DNA of 63,671 nucleotides from an uncultured Clostridia bacterium. Its GTDB lineage: Bacteria > Bacillota > Clostridia > TANB77 > CAG-508. Within the stretch, counting starts at the first letter, position 1; each line of letters starts with the position of its first letter. Location: positions 1-63,671 of the forward strand of contig CANPZF010000010.1 in NCBI GenBank assembly GCA_947589015.1, in the 5' to 3' direction. Shown in pieces: positions 1-9,670 of the stretch. A program made the translations under genes and the position numbers. Under the pieces are notes generated by a model. That model was not told where the DNA came from and made no database searches. It saw only the letters and a program-made list of their open reading frames with translations.

Positions 1-75
1 TGGTGACCCCTACGGGAATCGAACCCATGATTCCACCTTGAGAGGGTGGCGTCTTAACCGCTTGACCAAGGGGCC
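1..75 (-). tRNA. tRNA-Glu (anticodon CTC)
   Basis: On the minus strand a complete cloverleaf can be read. A 7-bp acceptor stem (5' GGCCCCT) pairs with AGGGGTC, the anticodon stem CCACC/GGTGG encloses the loop CTCTCAA, the T arm carries TTCGATT, and the 3' CCA is encoded at the window edge. The anticodon CTC reads GAG (Glu). It is the first feature of the window, so any linked tRNA genes lie to the left and cannot be seen. Confidence 0.93.
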
Positions 76-158
76 TTGTCTTTGCACTTTATATTTATAC
101 CATTTTTTTTTGAATTTTACAAGATGTTTTACTAAATTTATTTAAAATATGTTACTAC

Positions 159-371
159 ATAACAGTCAAATCCTTGATATAGTTGCTAGTGCTACAATAA
201 TATATTATTTATGCAGTAACAATTCGGGGGGACCAGCAAATTATAGATTGTTAACAAATTTTGTAATTTATTATAAAATTTGTTTTACAATCTATTATGT
301 AGCTGGGAGTTACAAATAAATAATATATTATTATAGCACTAGCAACTATACCAAGGATTTAACTATTATCT
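159..371. mobile_element. 213-bp near-perfect palindromic element (MITE-like)
   Basis: The two halves are reverse complements over almost their whole length. The left arm AAATCCTTGATATAGTTG at about 168 matches the right arm ending near 361, and the centre (ACAAATTTTG against CAAAATTTGT) continues the pairing. There is no ORF. The element fills the 349-bp gap between the tRNA-Glu and obgE, and apart from it I see nothing in that gap. A long imperfect hairpin without coding capacity fits a MITE or a large structured repeat. Family membership needs other genomic copies. Confidence 0.65.
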
Positions 372-423
372 AACAACTAATATATTACATAAATATTTAT
401 ATATATACTTATTGTGCATATAA

Positions 424-1699
<1,276 letters not shown>

Positions 1700-1713
1700 T
1701 CTTTCCCTCCTGA

Positions 1714-1744
1714 GTTGCCAATAGGGACGTTCTTAAATGGCAAC
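1714..1744. repeat. REP-like unit, single copy
   Basis: The unit reads GTTGCCA, AATA, GGGACG, TTCTTAAA, TGGCAAC, so its two ends are inverted repeats. It sits between the trpS stop codon and the obgE ribosome binding site. The same core recurs, usually as head-to-head pairs, at 9577, 31808, 50091 and 52509. Confidence 0.75.
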
Positions 1745-2767
1745 CTATTCAAAATAGTCTAACTTCATTGCTTTTTTTACTTGTTTCATTGTCTCTTGAG
1801 CTGTTTTTCTTGCTTTTTCTGTTCCTTCTCTTAAAATTTTATCTATTATTTCTGGATGTGCTTCATAATATGCTCTTTTTTCTCTAATTGGTCTCAAATA
1901 TTCTGTTATATTGGCTATTAATTGCTTTTTACAAGCTACACATCCTCTTTTTCCTGCTTTACACTCTTCACACACTGTTTTTACATCATCTTTAGCTGTA
2001 AATAAATTATGATAATATGCTACCATACATATATCAGGATTTCCTAAATCGTCCTTTTTTATTCTATTTGGATCTGTTACTGCACTCATAACTTTTTTGG
2101 CAATTTCTTCTTCACTATCAGATAAATATATTGCATTACCTAATGATTTTCCCATTTTTGCATTCCCGTCTAATCCTTTTATTCTTTTTCCTTCAGATAA
2201 TACTATTTGTGGTTCTTTTAATACATCTCCATATATACTGTTAAATTTTCTAACTATTTCTCTACATTGTTCAATTAGTGGTTCTTGATCTTCTCCTACT
2301 GGTACTAGTTCTCCTTGGAATGTTGTTATATCTGCTGCTTGACTTACTGGATATCCTAAAAATCCATATGTTACGCTTTCTCCAAATAATTCCTTTTTTT
2401 GTGCAATTTCCGTTTTTACAGTTGGATTTCTTTGAAGTCTGGCTATTGTTACTAGATTTGAATAATATACTGTTAATTCTGCTGTTTCTGGTATCATAGA
2501 TTGTATATATATTGTTGTTTTTTCTGGATCTATTCCACATGACAGATAATCTATAAGTAGCTCTCTTACATTATTTCTTACTTTTTGTGGATTATTAAAA
2601 TTATCTGTTAGTGCTTGAACATCTGCTATTAATATATATATTTCGTATTCGCCTGTATTTTGTAATTCTACTCTTTTTTGTAATGAACCAAAATAATGTC
2701 CTATATGTAATCTTCCTGTTGGTCTATCTCCTGTTAAAATTCTTTTTTTGCCCATTCTAAAATTCAT
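1745..2767 (-). CDS. trpS: Tryptophanyl-tRNA synthetase
   Basis: Class I aminoacyl-tRNA synthetase charging tRNA-Trp, 340 residues (typical length). The HIGH signature appears as GRLHIGHYFGS near the N-terminus and KMSKS as AKMGKS around residue 205. A cysteine set late in the protein (C, then after 21 residues C-x6-C-x2-C, including CEEC and CVAC) resembles the [4Fe-4S] motif known from Thermotoga TrpRS. The annotated start is the first ATG; a second ATG four codons later has a better spacing from GAAAGGG and may be the true one. No T-box leader is visible: the gap to rimO is only about 48 bp. Confidence 0.95.
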   Translation of the reverse strand: MNFRMGKKRILTGDRPTGRLHIGHYFGSLQKRVELQNTGEYEIYILIADVQALTDNFNNPQKVRNNVRELLIDYLSCGIDPEKTTIYIQSMIPETAELTVYYSNLVTIARLQRNPTVKTEIAQKKELFGESVTYGFLGYPVSQAADITTFQGELVPVGEDQEPLIEQCREIVRKFNSIYGDVLKEPQIVLSEGKRIKGLDGNAKMGKSLGNAIYLSDSEEEIAKKVMSAVTDPNRIKKDDLGNPDICMVAYYHNLFTAKDDVKTVCEECKAGKRGCVACKKQLIANITEYLRPIREKRAYYEAHPEIIDKILREGTEKARKTAQETMKQVKKAMKLDYFE

Positions 2768-2814
2768 CCCTTTCTCATATATTTTAATCCCTTCAAATTA
2801 TATTTTTTAACAAT

Positions 2815-4164
2815 TTATTTTTCCATATTCTCTACAAATTCTGCAATTAAATCATATTCATTAACACCTATTACTTTAACTAATTTAAACTCTCCTAATT
2901 GAATATTTTTTGTATTTTCATTTTTTATATATACAACACCATCTATTTCTGGAGCATCTTGCATTGTTCTAGCAATAAAATATTTATTATCAAATGACAT
3001 ATTTTCAACTAAAACTTCATATTTTTTTCCTATTCTTTTTTCTAAATTTTCTTTTGATATTGCCTGTTGTTTTAACATAATTTTGTTATATCTAGCCTTT
3101 TTGGTATTACCATGAATTTGTTGTGGTAATCTACTAGCTGGTGTCCCTTCTTCTTTAGAATATTGAAATACACCTAACTTGTCAAATTTTGCATCATTAA
3201 CAAATTGTAATAGTTCTTCAAAGTTTTCTTTTGTCTCTCCTGGAAATCCTACTATTAAGCTAGTTCTTAATACAACATTTGGTATTTTACTTCTTATTTT
3301 ATTTATTAATTCTTCTATTTTCTCTTTTGATGTTCTCCTATTCATTTTCTTTAAAATAGGATTTGAAATGTGTTGTATTGGTATATCAAAATATTTTGCA
3401 ATTTTTTTATTTTTAGCTACCTCTTCTATTAGCTCATCTGTAATTCCTTCTGGATATGAATATAAAAATCTAATCCACTTTATTTCTTCTATCTTTGATA
3501 TTTCTTGTAACAATTCTGGTAATTTACATTCTCCATATATATCAACCCCATATTTAGTTGTATCTTGTGCTATAATTATAAGCTCTTTTATTCCTTTTTT
3601 AGCAAGCATTTGAGCCTCTTCTAAAATATCTTCTTTAGTCCTACTTACAAATGGACCTCTTATATATGGAATCGCACAATATGTACACTTGTTACTACAT
3701 CCTTCTCCTATTTTTAAATATGCATAATTAGAACCTGTTGTGATAACCCTATTTAAAAATTCTTCTTGTTTTAACATAGGTATTTTTTTTGTTTCTAATA
3801 TTTTTACTTTATTTCTTTTTACTAAATCATCTATTTTTTCCCATATTTTATCATATTCTTCTAAATTTATAAATAAATCAACTTCTGGTAATAATTTTAT
3901 TAATTCATCTTTATATCTTTGAACTAAACATCCCATTGCTATTAAATATTTACATCTATTTTTCTTATATTCTGCCATTTCTAAAATTGTGTTTATTGCT
4001 TCTTCTTTAGCTGAATCGATAAAACCACATGTATTTATAATAATAATATCTGCTTCTTTAGCATCATTTACTATTTTATATTGATGTTTTTTTAATATTC
4101 CAATTGCTGCTTCTGTATCAATTAAATTTTTGCTACATCCTAAAGATATAAATCCTACATTCAT
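2815..4164 (-). CDS. rimO: Ribosomal protein S12 methylthiotransferase RimO
   Basis: Radical-SAM methylthiotransferase that modifies an aspartate of ribosomal protein S12. The N-terminal UPF0004 domain carries the three cluster cysteines in SLGCSKN, NTCGF and MGCLVQ. The radical-SAM core has CSNKCTYCAIPYIRG (C-x3-C-x2-C), and a C-terminal TRAM-like segment follows, 449 residues in total. The CSNKC...IRGPFVSR context and SLGCSKN start favour RimO over MiaB. It begins 32 bp after rng on the same strand, so the two are probably cotranscribed. Confidence 0.93.
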   Translation of the reverse strand: MNVGFISLGCSKNLIDTEAAIGILKKHQYKIVNDAKEADIIIINTCGFIDSAKEEAINTILEMAEYKKNRCKYLIAMGCLVQRYKDELIKLLPEVDLFINLEEYDKIWEKIDDLVKRNKVKILETKKIPMLKQEEFLNRVITTGSNYAYLKIGEGCSNKCTYCAIPYIRGPFVSRTKEDILEEAQMLAKKGIKELIIIAQDTTKYGVDIYGECKLPELLQEISKIEEIKWIRFLYSYPEGITDELIEEVAKNKKIAKYFDIPIQHISNPILKKMNRRTSKEKIEELINKIRSKIPNVVLRTSLIVGFPGETKENFEELLQFVNDAKFDKLGVFQYSKEEGTPASRLPQQIHGNTKKARYNKIMLKQQAISKENLEKRIGKKYEVLVENMSFDNKYFIARTMQDAPEIDGVVYIKNENTKNIQLGEFKLVKVIGVNEYDLIAEFVENMEK

Positions 4165-4195
4165 TTTGTTTACTTTTCGTTCTCCCTTTCTTTTT

Positions 4196-5389
4196 CTATT
4201 CTTTATGACTACAAATATGTTTTCTAGTTAGTTCCATTAGGTCTAAACTTGTAAATCCTTCTATTTGAGTTTTACTTCTATCTTTTTTTAATTCTTCTTC
4301 TAATAATTTCTGTATCTTTTGCTTATTTTTCATATCATGCATGTCTATATAATCAATAATTATAATTCCACCTATATCTCTTAATCTTAGCTGTTTGGCA
4401 ATTTCTATTGTTGCTTCTTCATTTACTTTATATATAGTTTCCTCTACATTATTTTTTCCTGTATATTTACCTGTATTTACATCTATTGCCGTTAATGCTT
4501 CTGTTTTATCTATTGTAATAAACCCTCCACATTTTAGCCATATCTTTCTATTTTTAGATTTTTCTATTTGTTGCTCTAATTGATATATATTAAATATAGT
4601 TTCTTTATCTTTTACTTCTACTTTTATTTTTGAATATTCTTTGTGTGATTTTTTGATATTTTGTATTTTCTTATATTCCTCTATATCATTTACTGTTATT
4701 TTTTCAACACCTTTTTCCGCTAAATCTATTAATATTTTTTCAACTATATCTTCACTTTTATATAGCAATACTGGCTCATCTACTACTTTTTCTTTATATG
4801 CTTTAAATATTTCCTGCCATTTCTTTTCTATATTTTTTATATCTTCTATTAATTCTTGTTCTTTGCCTATCGCTGATGTTCTAACAATTGCTCCATTTCC
4901 TTGACTTAAATTTTCTTTTACTAATTTCTTTAATCTTTCTATTTCTTTTTCATCTTTTATTTTTTGAGAAATTGTAATAATATCTGTATTAGGCATTAGT
5001 ACAACATATTTACTAGGTAAATTTATATGTGTTGATATTCTAGCTCCTTTTTTTTCATTACTATCTTTTTTTACTTGTACTAATAATTTTTGATTTTGCT
5101 TTACTACTGTTTCTATTTTCTGATTTATATTTTGTTTTTGTTTTGTTTCATCAACTTTAGGTAATATATCTTTTAAATGTATAAAACTATTTTTTTCTGT
5201 TCCAATGTCAACAAAAGCTGCTTGCATTCCTTTAATAATGTTTTTTACTACTCCTATATATATATTTCCCTCATTTCTATTTGCCTCTTGTTTTTCTTCA
5301 TAATATTCTTTTAATATACCATCTTCTATTAATGCTATATTTTTGCTATCTTCTATATTTTTTATAATTATCTCTATCATGCTTTTCAT
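4196..5389 (-). CDS. rng: Ribonuclease E/G family protein
   Basis: Endoribonuclease acting in rRNA and mRNA processing. An S1-like RNA-binding segment lies in the N-terminal ~100 residues (GIVKNIIKGMQAAFVDIG), followed by the catalytic RNase H/DNase I-like region with the two metal-binding aspartates in AIDVNTGKYTG and IIIDYIDM. It ends shortly after the DNase-I-like part (TSLDLMELTRKH), so it is a short RNase G-type enzyme of 397 residues without a long tail. The first ATG lies very close to AAAGGTG; the ATG three codons later (5380) could be the real start. Confidence 0.88.
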   Translation of the reverse strand: MKSMIEIIIKNIEDSKNIALIEDGILKEYYEEKQEANRNEGNIYIGVVKNIIKGMQAAFVDIGTEKNSFIHLKDILPKVDETKQKQNINQKIETVVKQNQKLLVQVKKDSNEKKGARISTHINLPSKYVVLMPNTDIITISQKIKDEKEIERLKKLVKENLSQGNGAIVRTSAIGKEQELIEDIKNIEKKWQEIFKAYKEKVVDEPVLLYKSEDIVEKILIDLAEKGVEKITVNDIEEYKKIQNIKKSHKEYSKIKVEVKDKETIFNIYQLEQQIEKSKNRKIWLKCGGFITIDKTEALTAIDVNTGKYTGKNNVEETIYKVNEEATIEIAKQLRLRDIGGIIIIDYIDMHDMKNKQKIQKLLEEELKKDRSKTQIEGFTSLDLMELTRKHICSHKE

Positions 5390-5402
5390 TTCACCTTTTT
5401 TT

Positions 5403-5960
5403 CTAATTAAATATGTTCATTGCTCTATCTAAACCATTTTTTACTATTTCTACTACTGCCTCTTTTGCTTTTGTTGTTGCCTTGTCCAATATTTCTATTT
5501 CTTCTTGTGGAATTGCTCCTATAACATAGCTTATTAAGTCTGTTTTATTTTTAGGGCTTCCTATGCCTACTCGAACTCTAGCAAATTCTTGTGAATTTAT
5601 ATTGTTTACAACCGATTTCATTCCATTATGTGTTCCTGGTCCACCCTTTTTTCGTATTTTTATAGCTCCTATTTTTACATCCATGTCATCATATATTACT
5701 ATTAGTTCCTCTACTGGTATTTTATAATAGTGCATTATTTCTTGTACACTTTCTCCACTTAAATTCATATAGGTTTGTGGCTTTAATAATATTATTTTTT
5801 TTCCTTCTATTTCACCTGTTCCATATAGTGCTTTGAATTTTTTTTTGTCTACTGCAATTTTATATTCTTCTGATATTTTATTAATAGTGTTAAATCCCAT
5901 ATTATGTCTTGTTTTTGAATAATCTTCTTCTGGATTACCTAAACCTACTATTAAATACAT
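5403..5960 (-). CDS. pth: Peptidyl-tRNA hydrolase
   Basis: Releases tRNA from peptidyl-tRNA that has dropped off the ribosome. The 185 residues begin with the family signature GLGNPEEDYSKTRHNMGFN, which includes the catalytic histidine (~20), and continue with PQTYMNLSG and YDDMD. The start has TAGGAG five bases upstream. It is followed by rng 13 bp downstream, suggesting one transcript. Confidence 0.96.
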   Translation of the reverse strand: MYLIVGLGNPEEDYSKTRHNMGFNTINKISEEYKIAVDKKKFKALYGTGEIEGKKIILLKPQTYMNLSGESVQEIMHYYKIPVEELIVIYDDMDVKIGAIKIRKKGGPGTHNGMKSVVNNINSQEFARVRVGIGSPKNKTDLISYVIGAIPQEEIEILDKATTKAKEAVVEIVKNGLDRAMNIFN

Positions 5961-6074
5961 TTTTTCTCCTATCTTTACAATTATATTTTAACTATTATAT
6001 TTTACCTTGTTTTTCGCTTTTTTTCAAGACTTTAATAAATAAAATTGTATACTTGCTTTCAAAATACCAATAAA

Positions 6075-6120
6075 ATAAGAAAGAACCCAATAAAAACAAT
6101 TTTTTTAGGTTCTTCCTTAT
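6075..6120 (-). terminator. Rho-independent terminator of spoVG
   Basis: On the minus strand AATAAGGAAGAACC pairs with GGTTCTTTCTTATT, followed by a T-rich run. It lies directly after the spoVG stop codon. Confidence 0.75.
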
Positions 6121-6134
6121 TACTTTTTTATTTA

Positions 6135-6416
6135 TTATTCTGCTGATTCTGTTGTTCCTTCAGCTTCTGGAGCTTCATAAGCTTCTAAAATAGCTGATTG
6201 GATTTTTTCTCTTGTTTCAGCATTGATTGGATGAGCTATATCTTTGAATTCTCCGTTTGGAGTTTTTCTACTTGGCATAGCTATAAATAATCCATTTTGG
6301 CTTTCGATAACTTTAATATCATGAATAACGAATTCATTATCGAATGTTACAGAAGCAACAGCTTTCATTCTGTTCTCTGAATTTACCTTTCTTAAACGTA
6401 CATCTGTGATTTGCAT
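6135..6416 (-). CDS. spoVG: Septation/sporulation regulator SpoVG
   Basis: Small RNA/DNA-binding regulator of division and sporulation, 93 residues. It begins [10 protein letters not shown] and contains the conserved [19 protein letters not shown] and DIAHPI segments. I chose the ATG at 6416 because GGCGGTG lies eight bases upstream; the longer reading frame from 6461 only adds non-conserved residues over that ribosome site. Its own terminator separates it from pth. Confidence 0.96.
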   Translation of the reverse strand: MQITDVRLRKVNSENRMKAVASVTFDNEFVIHDIKVIESQNGLFIAMPSRKTPNGEFKDIAHPINAETREKIQSAILEAYEAPEAEGTTESAE

Positions 6417-6554
6417 TTTGCGTGCACCGCCTTCCTTAAGTTTTAAATATATTTTGTACATATTTGTTTAATCTTATGTACAATTATTATATTCTCCAAA
6501 AAAATTCTTTTTCCTTCTTTTTTTTACAAATTTATCACAAATTTTTTACTATTC

Positions 6555-6690
6555 GTTACAAGATAATGGTTACAAACTTAAAATATGCGAAAATGCTTAT
6601 ATATTAATATTTGCAGTCAAGACCCGGATTGTTACACCCCAGATATGTTTTGACAAAATATATTAATATATAAGCATTTTGTCAAAATTT
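6555..6690. mobile_element. MITE family B, copy 1
   Basis: Begins GTTACAAGATAATGG, then the stem TGCTTATATATTAATA, the loop with GTCAAGACCCGGATTGTT, and the complementary stem TATTAATATATAAGCA. It is nearly identical to the copy at 56944, but its right terminal repeat is degraded. It occupies most of the 436-bp gap between spoVG and murC; the rest holds only AT-rich upstream sequence of the two divergent genes. Confidence 0.75.
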
Positions 6691-6852
6691 TAAATTATAC
6701 AAATAATAAGAAAAAATGGTATAAATTTTTTTCATATGGTCGAAACTTTATATTAGTAAATACATATTTTATAATAATATTTTTTCAAAGTATTGAATTT
6801 TTAACATTATAATTATATAATTTATCTGTTATGTAAAAGGAGTGGATTTTTA

Positions 6853-8235
6853 ATGCCAAATATAGATAATATCAAAAAATATAAAAATATACATATGATA
6901 GGAATTGGTGGAGTTAGTATGAGTGGTATAGCTGCCATTCTAAATAATTGGGGTTATACTATAACAGGCTCTGATACTTCTAATTCTGATTCAGTTCAAT
7001 CACTTATTGAAAAAGGTATAAAAGTCTCTATTGGTCATGATTTATCAGACATTGCTTCTTCTGACGTTATCGTTTATTCAGCTGCTATAAAAGATGATGA
7101 TCCTGAAATGTTAGAAGCCAAAAGACTTAATATTCCTACTATAGAAAGAGCTGATTTTTTAGGTGAATTAACTCGTTGTTATAAAGATACTATCTGTATT
7201 TCTGGAACTCATGGAAAAACTACTACTACTTCAATGATTTCCTTATGTTTTGTTGAAGCTTTAATGGATCCTAGTATACAAGTAGGAGCCTTTTTAAAAC
7301 CATTAAATGGAAATTATAGAATTGGAAATAGTGAACATTTTATTATAGAAGCATGTGAGTACGTAGAAAGCTTTTTAAAATTCAGTCCTAAAGCAGAAGT
7401 AATCTTAAATATTGATAATGACCACTTAGATTATTTTAAAACATTTGAAAATATAAAAAATGCATTTATAAAATACGTAAAATTATTACCTGAAGATGGT
7501 ATATTGGTATTAAATGGCGATGATTCTAATTGTTTAGAATTACCTAACTATACAAATGCAAAAGCTATTACATATGGAATCACTAATAAAAACACCAACT
7601 TCTTTGCAGTTAATATAGTTTTTGATAATGATGGTTTTCCTGAGTTTGACGTTTACCATAATGATCAATTTTTTGATAGAATAAAACTTTCTGTTCCTGG
7701 TATGCATAATGTCCTAAATTGTCTTGCTTGTATTGCTGTTTGTACAGAATATGGAATAGAAAAAAAATATATAAAATCTGCTCTAGTTAAATTTACAGGA
7801 GCTCACAGAAGATTTGAATTTAAAGGTAAAATAAATAATACAGTCAGTGTTTATGACGATTACGGTCACCATCCAACTGAAATTATAGCTACAGCTAAAT
7901 CTCTTATGAATAAAAAATATAATGAATCTTGGGTTGTTTTTCAACCTCACACTTACAGTAGAACTAAAAACTTATTAAATGATTTTGCTAAAGCTTTATT
8001 AAACTTTGATAATGTCATCATTTTAGATGTTTATGCAGCGAGAGAAAAAAATACTTATGGCATTTCATCTAAAGATTTAGTTGATAAAATTATTTCTCTT
8101 GGAAAAGATGCTAAATATATTCCAAATTTTGAAGAATGTAGCAATTATATAAAAAGTAATGTAAAAGAAAATGATATTGTTATGACTTTAGGTGCTGGTA
8201 CTGTTACTGAAATTGGCCCTATGTTAGTAAACTAG
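6853..8235 (+). CDS. murC: UDP-N-acetylmuramate--L-alanine ligase
   Basis: Cytoplasmic peptidoglycan precursor enzyme that adds L-Ala to UDP-MurNAc. The 460-residue protein has the N-terminal Rossmann signature MIGIGGVSMSG, the ATP-binding GTHGKTTTT at about residue 119, the central metal/substrate region (NIDNDHLDYF) and a C-terminal domain with DDYGHHPTE. The start is preceded by AAAAGGAGTGG. It stands alone on the plus strand between a MITE and a convergent terminator. Confidence 0.97.
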   Translation: MPNIDNIKKYKNIHMIGIGGVSMSGIAAILNNWGYTITGSDTSNSDSVQSLIEKGIKVSIGHDLSDIASSDVIVYSAAIKDDDPEMLEAKRLNIPTIERADFLGELTRCYKDTICISGTHGKTTTTSMISLCFVEALMDPSIQVGAFLKPLNGNYRIGNSEHFIIEACEYVESFLKFSPKAEVILNIDNDHLDYFKTFENIKNAFIKYVKLLPEDGILVLNGDDSNCLELPNYTNAKAITYGITNKNTNFFAVNIVFDNDGFPEFDVYHNDQFFDRIKLSVPGMHNVLNCLACIAVCTEYGIEKKYIKSALVKFTGAHRRFEFKGKINNTVSVYDDYGHHPTEIIATAKSLMNKKYNESWVVFQPHTYSRTKNLLNDFAKALLNFDNVIILDVYAAREKNTYGISSKDLVDKIISLGKDAKYIPNFEECSNYIKSNVKENDIVMTLGAGTVTEIGPMLVN

Positions 8236-8242
8236 CAATAAT

Positions 8243-8317
8243 AAAAATTTGATATTATAAAAGTTAAAATTCTAAAATTCTCTTATCGTTTTAACTTTTA
8301 TAATATCAAATTTTTTT
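8243..8317. terminator. Bidirectional terminator between murC and spoIVB
   Basis: AAATTTGATATTATAAAAGT pairs with its reverse complement, with A-rich and T-rich flanks on both sides. It therefore suits both convergent genes. Confidence 0.85.
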
Positions 8318-8321
8318 ATTT

Positions 8322-9558
8322 TTAATTTGTGCTATTTCTCATTTCCTTTATCATTAAATCAGCAAATACACCATATCCAACCACAGGATTAGAGACAAGA
8401 ACATGTGTTACGGCTCCCACAAACTTTCCATTTTGTATAATAGGTGACCCACTCATTCCCTGGATTATTCCTCCTGTTTTTTCAATCAATCTTTCATCTG
8501 TCACCTTTATTTGCATGCTTTTATTATTATAATTATTCTCAGTATATATTTTTTCTATTTCAATCTCAAATTCTTCTATTTTATTCCCTGTTAAATTGCA
8601 CAAAATTGCAGCCTTTCCTGTTTTTATTTCTTCTCTCATTGCTACTTCCATTTCTTTAGAAGCATCTAAATTTAAATTAGATATATTTTCCACAGTTCCA
8701 AATATTCCGAATTTAGTATTTTTATTAATTGTTCCTATATTGCTCTGTTCTTCAACTGTTCCTTGTATTTTTCCAGGATTGCCACTTTCTCCTTTTGTTA
8801 TATTTAATACTTTTGTTGTAACAAATTCTCCTGATGCAATATTTATTAATTGTTCTGTATCTATATCTGTTATTCCATGTCCTAATGCTGCAAAATTTTT
8901 TGTTGAAGGTTCATAAAATGTTACTGTTCCTACTCCTGCTGCACTATCTCTTACCCATAATCCTAATTTATATTCATTATTATTCATTTTTACTGGTGTC
9001 ATGCTACACTCTTTTGTTTCATCTTCTTGTAAAAATTTTATTTTTACTTCTTTTCCTTTACTTTCGTTAACCTCCATTATTAATTCTTCTGTTGATGATA
9101 TTTTAGTATCATCAATTTGTATAATTGTATCTCCTTCTTTTATTCCTGTATTTTCATAAGGTTTATACTTTTTATTATCACTTCCTTCAATTTCCGACAT
9201 TCCAACAACTAACACACCATCAGTATATAATTTTACTCCTGCTATATTTCCTACTGGTATAACTGTTGTTTTCGGCAATACATCTACCTTTATTTCTTTT
9301 AATAAAAAATTATTAAATAAACTAAGTTTTAAAGTTGTTGTACCGTACTGTTTCTATTGTATTTTTTCCCGTATTAGCTACAGTTTCGATTGTTTGATTC
9401 TCATTTTGTATATTTAATCCCCATATTGTTTTTAATGGCAAATTTTCTCCCTCAAAAATTACATATCTTTCAGATATTCTTCCTATTGCTAAAACATATA
9501 CATATAAAATCATAAGAAGTGTCAAAATAATAATACAAACTTTCATTTTTTTATTCAT
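8322..9558 (-). CDS. spoIVB: SpoIVB sporulation signalling protease (S55), interrupted by a +1 shift at CGG
   Basis: SpoIVB is the forespore-secreted serine protease that triggers sigma-K activation. The start ATG at 9558 has AAGGAGAGAG upstream; the ORF extension further 5' runs into a REP-like unit and is not real. An N-terminal membrane anchor (residues ~5-27) is followed by a linker, a PDZ domain (GVLVVGMSEIEG, GDTIIQIDD) and the S55 protease domain with GHGITD and the serine in IIQGMSGSP. Codon 72 is CGG (9343-9345). In frame it leads to TAG after six more codons; dropping the extra C joins ...NTIETV to GTTTLKLSLF and gives 411 residues, the normal size. It ends the pilus-locus strand, separated from it by a REP pair. 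Confidence 0.88.
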
Positions 9559-9576
9559 TTTTATCTCTCTCCTTAA

Positions 9577-9656
9577 GTTGCCATTGGGGACGCTCTTTTT
9601 TGGCAATTTTTAAATAAAATAAAAGTTGCCAAAAAAGAGCGTCCCCAATGGCAACT
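9577..9656. repeat. REP-like palindromic pair
   Basis: Two head-to-head units, GTTGCCATTGGGGACGCTC and its reverse complement ending at 9656, separated by about 17 AT-rich bases. They lie between the pilus-locus gene ending at 9671 and spoIVB. Confidence 0.8.
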
Positions 9657-9670
9657 TTTTGTTTATATTA

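Noticed and set aside
4196..4210. Frameshift truncating RNase G
   Set aside because: There is no CGG near the end, no homologous continuation in other frames, and the protein ends just past the catalytic domain, as in other short RNase G enzymes.
8329..9070. Plus-strand ORFs across spoIVB
   Set aside because: They lie antisense to the PDZ/protease coding sequence, have no ribosome sites and encode hydrophobic low-complexity peptides typical of shadow frames in AT-rich DNA. The same holds for the plus-strand ORFs across uvrA, ligA, trpS and the TadB/C gene.
9559..9606. N-terminal extension of spoIVB
   Set aside because: The extra residues are translated from a REP-like unit and from the ribosome binding site of the ATG at 9558.
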